Of a stretch of 64,000 bases of DNA, positions 50,077 to 58,813 are shown piece by piece. The position numbers were made by a program, and so were the translations under genes. The notes beneath the pieces are model-generated. The model saw only the letters and a program-made list of their open reading frames with translations. It did not search any database and had not been told where the DNA came from. Numbering within the stretch: the stretch's first letter is position 1; each line of letters begins with the position of its first letter. Source of the DNA: Achromobacter marplatensis (lineage in GTDB: Bacteria > Pseudomonadota > Gammaproteobacteria > Burkholderiales > Burkholderiaceae_B); the NCBI RefSeq assembly GCF_002209535.1, contig NZ_NJIG01000003.1:124001-188000 (forward strand), written 5' to 3'.

Positions 50077-51425
50077 GCTTGCTGATCCTTCAGTTGGAAT
50101 TGCTCGGTGCGCTGGCCCACATTGCCCAGCAGCAGGACGGAAACCAGGGAAAGCAAAGAAATCGCCGAAAACAGCAACGCCAGCGGCCACCACTGGCCTT
50201 TGAAGTTCTCGGCCAGCACGGTGCCCAGCAAGGGCGTCAAACCACCGAAGATCGCGCCCGACAGCTGATAAGCCATCGAGATGCCGGTGTAGCGGATGCT
50301 CGTCGGAAAGCTGTCGCTGACGTAGCCCGCGATCACCGCGTAATAGGCGCCCATGAAGAGTACCGCCACCCCCACGCCCAGCGTAATACTGGTAAGCGAG
50401 CCCTGGTCGACCAGGTTGAACATGGCGTAAGGCGTGAACATCGACACGAATGCCATCGCGCCCAGGAAGCGCAGGTTGCCAACGCGACTGGCGATGTAGG
50501 CGGCCAGCGGCGTGATGAAGAACTGCATGATCGACACAACCAGCAGGCAATCCAGGATCACCGCCCGGTTCAGCCCGACGTACTGCGTCGTGTAGGCAAT
50601 CATGAACGTGTTGGTGAAGTAGAAGCCGGCAATGCCCAGCACGTTGGCGCCGACGGCCAGCGCCAGCAGACGGGGTGCACCGCGCAACACCTGCGCAAGC
50701 GGCGCCTGGGCGGGCTTGGCCGGTTTGTGGGATGGGGCGGACTTGGCGCGGTCGGCCTGCGCCTGCTTTTCAGCCAGGAAGTCCGGCGATTCGTTGACAC
50801 TTAGCCGGATCACGAAACCCACGACCAGCAGCACCGCCGAAAACAGGAACGGCACGCGCCATCCCCAGCTGAGGAACGCCGCGTCGTCCAGGCCCGTCAC
50901 CAGCTTGAACATCAGCATCGACAGGATCAGCCCGGCGGGGCTGCCCAATTGCGCGAAGGACGCGAAGAAGGTGCGCTTGCTCTTGTCCGGCGAATGCTCG
51001 CCGGCCATCAGCACCGCCCCGCCCCATTCGCCGCCCACGGCAATTCCCTGCACGATCCGCAGCAGGATCAGCAGCACGGGCGCCCAGAAACCGATGGATG
51101 CATAGGTGGGCAACAGGCCGATCAGCACCGTCACCGTGCCCATCATGACCAGCGTGATCACCAGGGATTTCTTGCGGCCGATCTTGTCGCCGATATGGCC
51201 GAAAATCGCGCCGCCCAACGGCCGGGCGAAGAAGCCCACCGCGAACGTGCCCAAGGCGGCCAGGGTTCCGTAGAAGCCCGTGGCCGACGGGAAAAAGAGT
51301 TTGCCGAACACCAGCGCGGCGGCGGTGGCATAGATGTAGAAGTCGTACCACTCGATCATGGTGCCGACGAAAGCGGCGGTGGACGCGCGCACCGGCTGGT
51401 GCCCCGTCGCAGGTTTTCCCCTCAT
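50073..51425 (-). CDS. MHS-family MFS transporter (metabolite:H+ symporter)
   Basis: A 450-residue carrier with 12 helices. The MHS marks are FVGTMIEWYDFYIYATAAAL near the start, GHIGDKIGRKKSLVITLVMM in the 2-3 loop, and RIVQGIAVGGEWGGAVLMAG. ProP, ShiA and KgtP belong here. Its pairing with an acetylpolyamine hydrolase by a 4-base overlap makes an acetylated polyamine or similar cation a likely substrate (inference). It is the first gene of the leftward set, with a palindrome 62 bases upstream. Confidence 0.9.
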   Translation of the reverse strand: MRGKPATGHQPVRASTAAFVGTMIEWYDFYIYATAAALVFGKLFFPSATGFYGTLAALGTFAVGFFARPLGGAIFGHIGDKIGRKKSLVITLVMMGTVTVLIGLLPTYASIGFWAPVLLILLRIVQGIAVGGEWGGAVLMAGEHSPDKSKRTFFASFAQLGSPAGLILSMLMFKLVTGLDDAAFLSWGWRVPFLFSAVLLVVGFVIRLSVNESPDFLAEKQAQADRAKSAPSHKPAKPAQAPLAQVLRGAPRLLALAVGANVLGIAGFYFTNTFMIAYTTQYVGLNRAVILDCLLVVSIMQFFITPLAAYIASRVGNLRFLGAMAFVSMFTPYAMFNLVDQGSLTSITLGVGVAVLFMGAYYAVIAGYVSDSFPTSIRYTGISMAYQLSGAIFGGLTPLLGTVLAENFKGQWWPLALLFSAISLLSLVSVLLLGNVGQRTEQFQLKDQQA

Positions 51426-51486
51426 GTTTATCTCTCTTAAGGTAGGTTGAGGTCTATCAGCCCGCTGTTATAGCCCTGGCCCAACC

Positions 51487-51503
51487 ATAAGAAAAATTCT
51501 TAT
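51487..51503. promoter_or_regulatory. 17-bp inverted repeat, candidate operator for the polyamine operon
   Basis: ATAAGAA-AAA-TTCTTAT, a perfect repeat with 7-bp arms, upstream of the MHS transporter. A further TTCTTAT follows at 51504-51510, so the right arm is repeated in tandem. It stands out as A+T-rich in a G+C-rich genome. Confidence 0.55.
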
Positions 51504-51576
51504 TTCTTATCCGCCGAATTACTTCGGCTAATGAGTAAAAACCCTTATCACGTATTTTCGCGCCGCCGTCTTGCAG

Positions 51577-52014
51577 CTAGCCCGCGGCCCCGCTCATCCG
51601 CTGCAACCACGCCGGCCGCGGTGCCGCATCCAGCCAGTTCTTCACGATCAGCCCCAGCTCGGTATCGCCCGATATTCGCAGCCGGCGCTGGAAGAACAAG
51701 GTGTCCGCGTCGGTCTCAGCCCGAATCAAACGGAACAGGTCAGCCAGCTTCGCGCCCAGTTCCAATTCACATGGTGCACGGCTCCACGCAGGCCGGAACG
51801 CGCTGTCGCGCACCGTAAAGGCACTGCGCAGGCCCAGGTCTTCGATGGTGATGGCGAAACTGCGGCCGTCGAGTTCCGGCGGCGGGGACAGCCATTTGAG
51901 CCGTCTTGCCAATTCCAATCCCGCCACGAAGTGCAGGGATACCACCGGCGTGGGCACACGCCGGCCCAACTGCGCGAATAGGGCCGGCGGGTTCAGGTTC
52001 CAGGTCGCGCTCAT
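51577..52014 (-). CDS. ubiT: Ubiquinone biosynthesis accessory factor UbiT (SCP2 domain)
   Basis: A 145-residue SCP2/sterol-carrier-like protein: PALFAQLGRRVPTPVVSLHF and VAGLELARRLKWLSPPPELD open it; LDGRSFAITIEDLGLRSAFT and DADTLFFQRRLRISGDTELG are typical of UbiT (YhbT). In E. coli UbiT, with UbiU and UbiV, is needed for O2-independent ubiquinone synthesis and is thought to bind the lipid intermediates. Here it is third in ubiU-ubiV-ubiT, with its ATG overlapping the ubiV stop by 4 bases. The frame is open 18 codons further upstream, inside ubiV. Confidence 0.9.
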   Translation of the reverse strand: MSATWNLNPPALFAQLGRRVPTPVVSLHFVAGLELARRLKWLSPPPELDGRSFAITIEDLGLRSAFTVRDSAFRPAWSRAPCELELGAKLADLFRLIRAETDADTLFFQRRLRISGDTELGLIVKNWLDAAPRPAWLQRMSGAAG

Positions 52015-52910
52015 GCAGTGGCCTCCAGCAATTCGATGCCGGAGCGGCCGTGGTAATAGCCGTTGCACCGTCCGATACCCGCAGGTGGCGCGACGGCGGC
52101 GGGCGTGCCGCCGCGACGCGTCGCGTCCAGCGCGGCCACGGCGTCCAGCGTGCCCGCCGACTGCGGGCTGACACGCAGCACGTCGACGCCCATGCGGGCC
52201 AGTTGAGGCGCCTGCGCCAGCAAATCCAGGCAGGCGGCGGACTGCACCTGGATGCCGTTGATGCCCAGGAATTCACGCGACTCGCGCGTGCGCATGTCCA
52301 AGCCATCTGGGTGTTCGATGCAGCGGAACCCGCAATCGTCCTTCTTCAGCCGAAAATGCCGCGCGGTGAAGCAGCGTGCGGAAAAGGCCAGTGCCATACG
52401 GCCCCACACCATCACTTCGGCCGCCATGTCTGCCGGCCGCTCTTCCAATAGCCGTGCGAGCGTGCCGCCGTCCATTTCCAGCGGCGCCACGAAGCGCACC
52501 GCGCCCTGGCTTGCCAGCCATTGCAGCGTGCCGCCGTGATAGGCGTTCACGTGCGGGCCCGCCACGAAAGCACGGCCTGCCAGGTGCCGCACGGCGCCCA
52601 GTTCGCCCGCTTCGACCATGAAGTCATCCTGGTCGCAAAGCTTCTTCAGCGCGTGGGCCTCTGCCCCGGTTTCGATCAGGGTGCGCCCGGACAGCACCAC
52701 GGTCTTGCCTGCGGCGCGAAGGTCACGCGCCAGGCCCAACCAATCATCCGCCCGCAATTCGTGGCGTCGGCTACAGACCGTTTCGCCGATATAGAGGATG
52801 TCGGCCGCGCTGTCGGCCAGGTCGGCGTAGAAGTCCAGCGTACGCTGGCGCGGCCAGTAATACAGCAACGGGCCGACGGATATCTGGAATGCGTTCGATT
52901 TCATTTCCAT
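52011..52910 (-). CDS. ubiV: Ubiquinone biosynthesis protein UbiV (U32 peptidase-like, Fe-S)
   Basis: A 299-residue U32-family protein. Four Cys in the UbiV pattern are visible: one in YIGETVCSRRHELR (near residue 46) and three in SARCFTARHFRLKKDDCGFR followed by C. In E. coli these bind a 4Fe-4S cluster, and UbiU-UbiV form the heterodimer that hydroxylates the ring without O2. It overlaps ubiU: an internal Met at 52904 gives a 4-base ATGA overlap, and the first Met (52910) gives ten bases. No protease catalytic residues are expected. Confidence 0.92.
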   Translation of the reverse strand: MEMKSNAFQISVGPLLYYWPRQRTLDFYADLADSAADILYIGETVCSRRHELRADDWLGLARDLRAAGKTVVLSGRTLIETGAEAHALKKLCDQDDFMVEAGELGAVRHLAGRAFVAGPHVNAYHGGTLQWLASQGAVRFVAPLEMDGGTLARLLEERPADMAAEVMVWGRMALAFSARCFTARHFRLKKDDCGFRCIEHPDGLDMRTRESREFLGINGIQVQSAACLDLLAQAPQLARMGVDVLRVSPQSAGTLDAVAALDATRRGGTPAAVAPPAGIGRCNGYYHGRSGIELLEATA

Positions 52911-53917
52911 GGACGTTCAAATGCGCCTTGGGTGACTTGGGATCCTTCCGCGTGGCGCGCCAGCAAGGCGTTCCATTCGGGTCGCGGCGAAAAGCGCGCG
53001 GCGTCGGCATGCACGCTGTCCAGCGCCGCACGCAAGGTCGACACCACTTGCGTAACATAGGCCGGGCTGCGCTGGCGGCCTTCGATCTTGATGGCGGACA
53101 CGCCCATTTCGGCCAGGCGCGGCAACAAGCCGATGGCGTTCAGGCTGGTCGGTTCTTCCAACGCATGGTCGGCCTGCCCGTCGATTTCGAAGCGGCCTTT
53201 GCACAAGGTGGGATAGGCGGCGGGTTCGCCGGGTTCGTAGCGGTCGATCAAAATGCCGGACAGGCGCGCGTCCATGCGGCCGTTTTCTTCCACCCAGCGC
53301 ACGGCGTGCGCGGGCGAACAGACGCCCTTGTTGTTGGGCGAATCGCCGGTGGCGTACGACGACAGCAGGCACCGGCCTTCGGCCATGACGCACAGGCTGC
53401 CAAAGCCGAAGACTTCGACTTCCACACTGACGTTGGCACAGATGCGCGCGACTTCGGCCAGGGTCAGAACGCGTGGCAGCACCACGCGGCGGATGCCGAA
53501 TTGCTCTTTCATCAATTCAATGGCGTCGGCATGCGTGGCGGATCCCTGCACGGACAGATGCAGGCGCAAATCGGGATAGCGGTCGCTGGCGTAGGCCAGC
53601 AGCCCGGGGTCGGCCATGATGACCGCATCCGCGCCCAGCCCGTGCGCGGCGTCTACCGCGTCGCGCCATTCCTGCGCGCGGCCCGCCTGCACGAACGTGT
53701 TGATGGCGAACAGCACCTGACGCCCCTTGCGATGCGCCAGTTCGACGCCTGCACGGATGTCGTTTTCGGTGAAGTTGAGCCCGGCGAAATTGCGAGCGTT
53801 GGTCGCATTCTTGAGCCCGAGATAGACGGTGTCGGCACCCGCCTCAATGGCGGCTTTCAAGGCGGCGAGGCTGCCGGCCGGGGCCACGAGCTCGATGGGA
53901 GAGGTTCGAGTTTGCAT
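52901..53917 (-). CDS. ubiU: Ubiquinone biosynthesis protein UbiU (U32 peptidase-like, Fe-S)
   Basis: A 338-residue U32-family protein. IELVAPAGSLAALKAAIEAG is the family opening. The four cluster Cys are visible in GSLCVMAEGRCLLSSYATGD, NNKGVCSPAHAVRW and AYPTLCKGRFE, matching the E. coli UbiU pattern. It acts with UbiV to hydroxylate ubiquinone precursors when oxygen is missing, which fits nitrate respiration. An FNR-type box and -10 hexamer precede its ATG at class II spacing, with no ribosome-binding site, so the message may be leaderless. The narL gene upstream ends 84 bases before. Confidence 0.93.
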   Translation of the reverse strand: MQTRTSPIELVAPAGSLAALKAAIEAGADTVYLGLKNATNARNFAGLNFTENDIRAGVELAHRKGRQVLFAINTFVQAGRAQEWRDAVDAAHGLGADAVIMADPGLLAYASDRYPDLRLHLSVQGSATHADAIELMKEQFGIRRVVLPRVLTLAEVARICANVSVEVEVFGFGSLCVMAEGRCLLSSYATGDSPNNKGVCSPAHAVRWVEENGRMDARLSGILIDRYEPGEPAAYPTLCKGRFEIDGQADHALEEPTSLNAIGLLPRLAEMGVSAIKIEGRQRSPAYVTQVVSTLRAALDSVHADAARFSPRPEWNALLARHAEGSQVTQGAFERPWK

Positions 53918-53924
53918 GCCGGCC

Positions 53925-53966
53925 AGTCTAGGGTCCGGCGGGCATCCCGGCCTTGTCGCAGATCAA
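53925..53966 (-). promoter_or_regulatory. Predicted class II FNR-type promoter of ubiUVT
   Basis: Read on the minus strand: TTGATCTGCGACAA (53953-53966), a 14-bp FNR/ANR box with two mismatches to TTGAT-n4-ATCAA; then exactly 22 bases; then TAGACT (53925-53930), four of six matches to the -10 consensus. A box centred at -41.5 implies a transcript start within a base or two of the ubiU ATG at 53917. No ribosome-binding site lies between. Confidence 0.7.
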
Positions 53967-54000
53967 ACCGGGGTGCGGCCGCAAGCGTGATGGCGCGGCG

Positions 54001-54663
54001 CTATTCCTCGGAATGCAGCCCGTGTTCCACGGCGTACACGGCGACCTGCACGCGACTGGTCAGGTTCAGCTTTTTCAGCACGTTCTGAACGTGGATCTTG
54101 ACGGTGCTTTCGCTCACATCGAGCTCGCGCGCAATGACCTTGTTGCTGGCGCCGCGCGCCAGGCATTGGACGATTTGCGTTTCGCGCGCCGTCAGCCGGT
54201 GGCGTTCGGCGCTGCCAGAAGCCTGGGCCGCCTGCGAGGCCGCCCCGCGGAACTGGTCCACCAGCTTGGCCGTCATGCTTTCGGCAATGACCGATTCACC
54301 GGCGGCGGCGCGGCGGATGGCAGAGGTCAGGACCTCGGCGTCGATGTTCTTCACCAGATAGCCGCGGGCGCCGTCGCGCAGCGCCTGGCCCAGTTCGTCG
54401 GCCTCTTCCGAGACCGTCAGGATGATGACCGCACAGGACGGCAGGTCCTGCGTCAGTAGTTGCAGCGTTTCCAGGCCGGACAGGCCGGGAAGGTTGAGGT
54501 CCAGAAGGATGACGTCGGGCTGGAGTTCCTTGGCGCGCTTGATGCCTTCCACGCCGTCGCCGGCTTCGGCCACCACTTCGAAATCGGGTTGGCGTTGCAG
54601 CAGCAGGCGCACGCCCGAGCGGAAAAGTGTGTGGTCATCGACAAGCAGGATACGGATAGGCAT
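54001..54663 (-). CDS. narL: Nitrate/nitrite response regulator NarL
   Basis: A 220-residue response regulator. The receiver opens PIRILLVDDHTLFRSGVRLL with the acidic pair and has phospho-acceptor Asp55 in VILLDLNLPGLSGLETL. The LuxR-type HTH is at about 153-210 (LTARETQIVQCLARGASNKV, IARELDVSESTVKIHVQNVL). It follows narX by 12 bases in one operon. NarL-type regulators bind heptamer sites in nar promoters; those of narG lie outside the window. Confidence 0.93.
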   Translation of the reverse strand: MPIRILLVDDHTLFRSGVRLLLQRQPDFEVVAEAGDGVEGIKRAKELQPDVILLDLNLPGLSGLETLQLLTQDLPSCAVIILTVSEEADELGQALRDGARGYLVKNIDAEVLTSAIRRAAAGESVIAESMTAKLVDQFRGAASQAAQASGSAERHRLTARETQIVQCLARGASNKVIARELDVSESTVKIHVQNVLKKLNLTSRVQVAVYAVEHGLHSEE

Positions 54664-54675
54664 GTTCAGAACGTG

Positions 54676-56613
54676 TCAGGCGGCCTGGCGCTCGCTGCCA
54701 GGCAAGGTCAGCGCCACGCGCGTGCCGGCGCCGGGCTGGGATTCCAGTTTTATCACGGCGCGCATCCGCGCGGCGCGCTCCTGCATGATGTGCAGGCCCA
54801 CGTGGGACTCGCCGCGCGCAGCCACTTCGGCGGGGTCGTAGCCCTGCCCGTCATCCTGGATCAACAGCGAGAAGTCGCGTTCGTTGTTGACCGACACCTG
54901 CACCTGGCTGGCCTCGGAGTGCTTGCGCACATTGGACAGTGCCTCTTGCAGGATGAACAGCACTTGCAGTTGCTGCTCGGGCGGCAACGGACCGCCCTCG
55001 TCCCCTCCGAAGCGCAGCTCGGTCTGGATGCCGGTCTGTCGGCGGAAGCGCTCCACGGTGGATTCAATGGCGGCTTGCAGATCGCCCTGCCCCAGCTTGC
55101 TGCGGAAATTGGTCAGCAATTCGCGCACGTCCTGGTAGCTTTCGTCCACGCCCGTACGCAACAGCGGCAGGATCTCGCTGATCTCTTCCTGGTCGCCGCG
55201 CTTGACTGCCGCGTCCAGCATCTGCAGTTGCAGGTTCAGGAAGTTCAGGCCTTGCGCCAGGCTGTCATGCAGCCCCTGGGCGACCAGCCCGCGCTCCTGC
55301 ACCACCGCCAGTTGGCGGGCCTGCGCGCTAAGCCGCCGGTTATCCAGCGCCACGCCCAGGTGCTGCCCCAGGGTTTCCAGCAACTGGGAGTCCGACGGCG
55401 CCAGACGGCGTTGCTGGCGGAAATGCAGCGAATACGATCCCAGCACTTCGTCGCGGGTCACAATACGGAACACCGCCACACTGGCAAAGCCCTCGCGTTG
55501 GCAGTTCAGATCCAGTTCGGGCGGCGAATGACGGAAATCCTGGATGACGATGACGCCTGCCTGGCGCGTTGCGACGCCGCAGTAGCAGTCGTCCACCTTC
55601 ATGCAGTGCTCGGATTCCACGAGCTCGTTCGACAGCCCCACCGACACCACGAGGTTCAGCTTTTCATTGGTGGGGTCCAGCGCGCGGATGCTGCCGCCTT
55701 CGGCGTCGAACTGCAACATGACGCGGCGCAGGAAGCCGTCGCACATGGCTTCGATCTCGTTGGGCTGGTTCAGGAAGGCCGCCATGTCGTAGAGCGCGCC
55801 GATATCCCGGTTCTGCGCGGCCAACTGCGCCGTCTTGTGCTCGACGCGCTGTTCCAGGCCGGTGTACAGGTCCTGCAGCTCGTCCGCCATGCGGTTGTAG
55901 CCTCGGGCCAGCAAGCCGAATTCGTCCTGGCTTTCCACCGGCAGCCGCGTGCTGAATTCGCGTTCGGCCATGCGCTGCAAGCCGTCACGCAACCGCAGCA
56001 CGGGCGCGATGATCCATAGGTACAGCAGATAGATCATAGCCAGCGTGCCAGCGCTGGCGATGGCCGCCAGAATGCCTTGCGACAGGCGCAGCGACGTGGT
56101 CTTGCCGGCGTTGTCCTGTTCGATCATCCGTACCAGCGTGTCGGCGCGCGATACGAATTCCGGCAGGGTCTGCAGATAGGCGGCCGCATCGGGCTGCGCA
56201 ATGGCGCGCAAGGCGGCCGGCCGCATCACGTCTTTCCAGTAGCTGGCCACATCGTGCCATTGCGCACGGATCGCTTCGTCACTGGGGATGAACAGCGGAC
56301 GGGCGGGGTTGCCTCTTGCCAGCCGCGCAATGGTCTCGTCCAGCACCGCGATCTGTTCCTGGGTGCGGACTTCTCGGCCGGCTTGCGGGCGCATCAGCTC
56401 CACTGCCACGCGGTTGGCGCGCATGCGCAGGCTGCCCGTGTCGTTGATGGCGGCGCCCGCCCCTTCCAGTTGCCACGACAGCCACAGCGTCCAGCTGATC
56501 ATGGACAGCACCACCACCAGCGCCGCCAGCGAACTGGCGATGATGCGCGTGGACAGGCGATGCCGGGGGGAAGGCAGGCCGTCAAGCCCGGAGATGCGTG
56601 AAGAAGACGTCAT
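54676..56613 (-). CDS. narX: Nitrate/nitrite sensor histidine kinase NarX
   Basis: A 645-residue membrane kinase. TM1 is about 24-46, followed by the nitrate-binding P-box (INDTGSLRMRANRVAVELM, from about 56). TM2 is 181-203, then a HAMP domain (to about 255). A GAF-like central region carries Cys337, 343, 345 and 371, the NarX Cys cluster. The HisKA_3 site is His449 in VAQGLHDSLAQGLNFLNLQL, and the ATPase end has LIQDDGQGYDPAEV. It senses nitrate in the periplasm and phosphorylates NarL. It is followed by narL after 12 bases and preceded by mobB at 46 bases. Confidence 0.94.
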   Translation of the reverse strand: MTSSSRISGLDGLPSPRHRLSTRIIASSLAALVVVLSMISWTLWLSWQLEGAGAAINDTGSLRMRANRVAVELMRPQAGREVRTQEQIAVLDETIARLARGNPARPLFIPSDEAIRAQWHDVASYWKDVMRPAALRAIAQPDAAAYLQTLPEFVSRADTLVRMIEQDNAGKTTSLRLSQGILAAIASAGTLAMIYLLYLWIIAPVLRLRDGLQRMAEREFSTRLPVESQDEFGLLARGYNRMADELQDLYTGLEQRVEHKTAQLAAQNRDIGALYDMAAFLNQPNEIEAMCDGFLRRVMLQFDAEGGSIRALDPTNEKLNLVVSVGLSNELVESEHCMKVDDCYCGVATRQAGVIVIQDFRHSPPELDLNCQREGFASVAVFRIVTRDEVLGSYSLHFRQQRRLAPSDSQLLETLGQHLGVALDNRRLSAQARQLAVVQERGLVAQGLHDSLAQGLNFLNLQLQMLDAAVKRGDQEEISEILPLLRTGVDESYQDVRELLTNFRSKLGQGDLQAAIESTVERFRRQTGIQTELRFGGDEGGPLPPEQQLQVLFILQEALSNVRKHSEASQVQVSVNNERDFSLLIQDDGQGYDPAEVAARGESHVGLHIMQERAARMRAVIKLESQPGAGTRVALTLPGSERQAA

Positions 56614-56659
56614 GAAGATCGGTGCAGGCGGCGCGGTACGTTTGATAGTGTAGTCGCCT

Positions 56660-57157
56660 TCAACCCAGGCCCAGCGCGCCGCACAGGAAGTCCGCCACTT
56701 GGGCCGGGTCGTTCAGCGGCAAGCAGGGCAACGCGGTGTCCAGCGGCGCGTCGGTCACGATCGCCAGGAAACTGCCGTCTTCGGCGTGCAGCGGCGGCTT
56801 GCCCAGCGCGGGGCGGTAGACCTCGATGCGCGGGATCGCCGCCTGCTTGAATCCTTCCACCAGCACCAGGTCAGCCGGTGACAGGCGTGCCAACTGGTCC
56901 GCCAGGGACGGCTCCGGCGCATCCCGCAGTTCGTGCACGATGGCATACCGGTACGGCGAGGCCACCATCACCTCCTGGGCGCCCGCCAGCCGGAAGCGCG
57001 CGCTGTCCTTGCCAGGGGGCTCCATCTGGAAGTCGTGATGGCTGTGCTTGATGACATTGACGCGCAGCCCCCGCGCCGCCAGCAAAGGCAGCATCGCTTC
57101 AATCAACGTGGTTTTGCCGCTGCCGGACCGGCCGGCGATACCGAAAACTGGGCTCAT
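56660..57157 (-). CDS. mobB: Molybdopterin-guanine dinucleotide biosynthesis adapter MobB
   Basis: A 165-residue P-loop GTPase: [20 protein letters not shown] is Walker [21 protein letters not shown] and [16 protein letters not shown] are family marks, and [18 protein letters not shown] closes the G domain. MobB helps MobA attach GMP to the molybdenum cofactor that NarG needs. Its ATG overlaps the stop of the carbonic anhydrase gene by 4 bases. It lies upstream of narX in the same direction. Confidence 0.92.
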   Translation of the reverse strand: MSPVFGIAGRSGSGKTTLIEAMLPLLAARGLRVNVIKHSHHDFQMEPPGKDSARFRLAGAQEVMVASPYRYAIVHELRDAPEPSLADQLARLSPADLVLVEGFKQAAIPRIEVYRPALGKPPLHAEDGSFLAIVTDAPLDTALPCLPLNDPAQVADFLCGALGLG

Positions 57158-57813
57158 GCATGCTCCGTAAACAAGGGACAGACCATAGGTAAGAACGCGT
57201 CCGCCCGCGGCGAGTATGCCAGCAATGCCCCGGCCACCAGGTCGAAATACCAGCCATGCAGCGTCAGGTCGCCCGCCTGCACGGCGCGGCGCACGAAGGG
57301 CAATTCCTCAAGGTTGCGCAGCGAAATCAGGATGGACGCCTGCTCGCAGGCGCGGCGGCGTTCGGCGTCGGTGGCGTGAGGCATCTGGCGCAGCACCCGA
57401 TGGCGGGCCGGCTCGGCGATATCCATCCAGCGCTCCAGATAGTCGGTTTCGCCGTCGCTGCGCGTGCGCCGTTCCATCAGCGCCCGGATGCCGCCGCAGT
57501 GCGCGTGCCCCAGCACGATGATGCGGCTGACCCGCAACTGCTCCACGGCAAACTGTATGGCAGCCAGCACGCCCTGCAAGCCGCGGTCGGCGCTGGTGGG
57601 CGGCACCAGGTTGGCCACGTTGCGCACGGCGAAAATGTCGCCAGGGTCGCAGCCCAGCATCATGGCCGGGTCCACGCGGGAATCGCAGCAGCCGATCAGC
57701 AAGGTGCTGGGGTGCTGGCCGTCTCGCAGGTTGCGGTACAGCGCGGGCGCTTCTTCGTAATATTGCTGTTGAAAGCGCTGGAAGCCGTCGATGAAGCGTT
57801 CGATGTCTCCCAT
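57154..57813 (-). CDS. Beta-type carbonic anhydrase
   Basis: A 219-residue beta-carbonic anhydrase that hydrates CO2 to bicarbonate. The zinc site is in [20 protein letters not shown] (Cys42-x-Asp44-x-Arg46 dyad) and [13 protein letters not shown] [17 protein letters not shown] (His and Cys ligands). NVANLVPP is the conserved core. It begins 1 base after the moaA stop and overlaps mobB by 4 bases, so it is translated as part of the nar/molybdenum cluster, an unusual place for this enzyme. The start given was chosen for position; the open frame runs 27 codons further, inside moaA. Confidence 0.92.
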   Translation of the reverse strand: MGDIERFIDGFQRFQQQYYEEAPALYRNLRDGQHPSTLLIGCCDSRVDPAMMLGCDPGDIFAVRNVANLVPPTSADRGLQGVLAAIQFAVEQLRVSRIIVLGHAHCGGIRALMERRTRSDGETDYLERWMDIAEPARHRVLRQMPHATDAERRRACEQASILISLRNLEELPFVRRAVQAGDLTLHGWYFDLVAGALLAYSPRADAFLPMVCPLFTEHA

Positions 57814-57814
57814 C

Positions 57815-58813
57815 TCAGCCCCCTGTCTGCGCCATGAACCGGACGATGCGCTCGGGGCGCGTGACGAAATCATGGCGTTCCGGCTTGGCGGCAATGCCTG
57901 CCAGGATCGCGCGCACCAGTTCGGCGTCGCTGGCTCCGCCGCGCAGGAGACGGCCCAGCGGCACCCGGGCTTCCTGCCCCAGGCACAGGTACAACGTGCC
58001 GTCCACGCCCAGCCGCACCCGGTTGCAGGTGGCGCAGAAGTGCCGCGACATGGGCGTAATCACGCCCAGCACCGGCGCGCCCTCACCCGCCGTCCAGTAC
58101 CGCGCCGGGCCCGTTCCCGAAGCCGCCAACGCCGGCACCAGACCCGCCTCGGCGGCCAGGCGCGCGCCCATGGCATTCAAATCCGTGTGGGTGAAGCCGC
58201 GGCCGCATTCCCCCATCGGCATGGGTTCGATCAGGCGCAGGACAAAGCCCTGCCCCATGGCGTAGTCCAGCAGGCGGCGCACATCGGCCTTGGGCGTGGC
58301 GGCATGCACCACGCTGTTCAGCTTGATGGGCGAAAAGCCTGCCTGGCGGGCGGCCGCCAGCCCCGCCAGCACGGAATCCAGGCAATCGCGCCCGGTGATC
58401 TGGCTGAAGGCTGCGGCGTCCAGCGTGTCCAGGCTGATGTTCAGCCGCGTCACGCCCGCGGCGCGCAGGTCTTCGGCATGACGAACCAGTTGCGTGCCAT
58501 TGGTAGACACCGACAGGTCGGTGAGGCCCGGCATCGCCGCGATGGCACGGGCCAAGCCCGCCACGCCGCGGCGCAACAGCGGCTCGCCGCCAGTCAGCCG
58601 GACCTTGCTGACGCCCAGGCGCACGAACAGGCCCACCAGCCTGGCCATTTCGTCATGGCGCAGCCAGTTGGCCGGGGTTTCGAAGCCCCTGAAATCCTTG
58701 GGCAGGCAGTAGCTGCAACGCAGGTCGCAGCGGTCTGTGACCGAGACGCGGAGGTAGTCGATCCGGCGTCCGAAGCCGTCTGTCAGGGGTCCTGCAGCAG
58801 GCTCGTCCATCAT
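57815..58813 (-). CDS. moaA: GTP 3',8-cyclase MoaA (molybdenum cofactor step 1)
   Basis: A 332-residue radical-SAM enzyme. The N-terminal cluster is VTDRCDLRCSYCLPKDFRGF (Cys29, 33 and 36 in the CxxxCxxC form), with VRLTGGEPLLRRGV as the SAM-binding segment. The C-terminal cluster is in HFCATCNRVRLGVDGTLYLC. It converts GTP to 3',8-cyclo-GTP, the first step toward molybdopterin for NarG. Two adjacent Met codons are possible starts; the first gives a 4-base overlap with the parvulin stop. The family's C-terminal GG is present (FMAQTGG). Confidence 0.93.
   Translation of the reverse strand: MMDEPAAGPLTDGFGRRIDYLRVSVTDRCDLRCSYCLPKDFRGFETPANWLRHDEMARLVGLFVRLGVSKVRLTGGEPLLRRGVAGLARAIAAMPGLTDLSVSTNGTQLVRHAEDLRAAGVTRLNISLDTLDAAAFSQITGRDCLDSVLAGLAAARQAGFSPIKLNSVVHAATPKADVRRLLDYAMGQGFVLRLIEPMPMGECGRGFTHTDLNAMGARLAAEAGLVPALAASGTGPARYWTAGEGAPVLGVITPMSRHFCATCNRVRLGVDGTLYLCLGQEARVPLGRLLRGGASDAELVRAILAGIAAKPERHDFVTRPERIVRFMAQTGG

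Noticed and set aside
56640..56650. A TTGAT half-box near the narX start as an FNR site
   Set aside because: Only one half matches and no partner half lies at the right distance.
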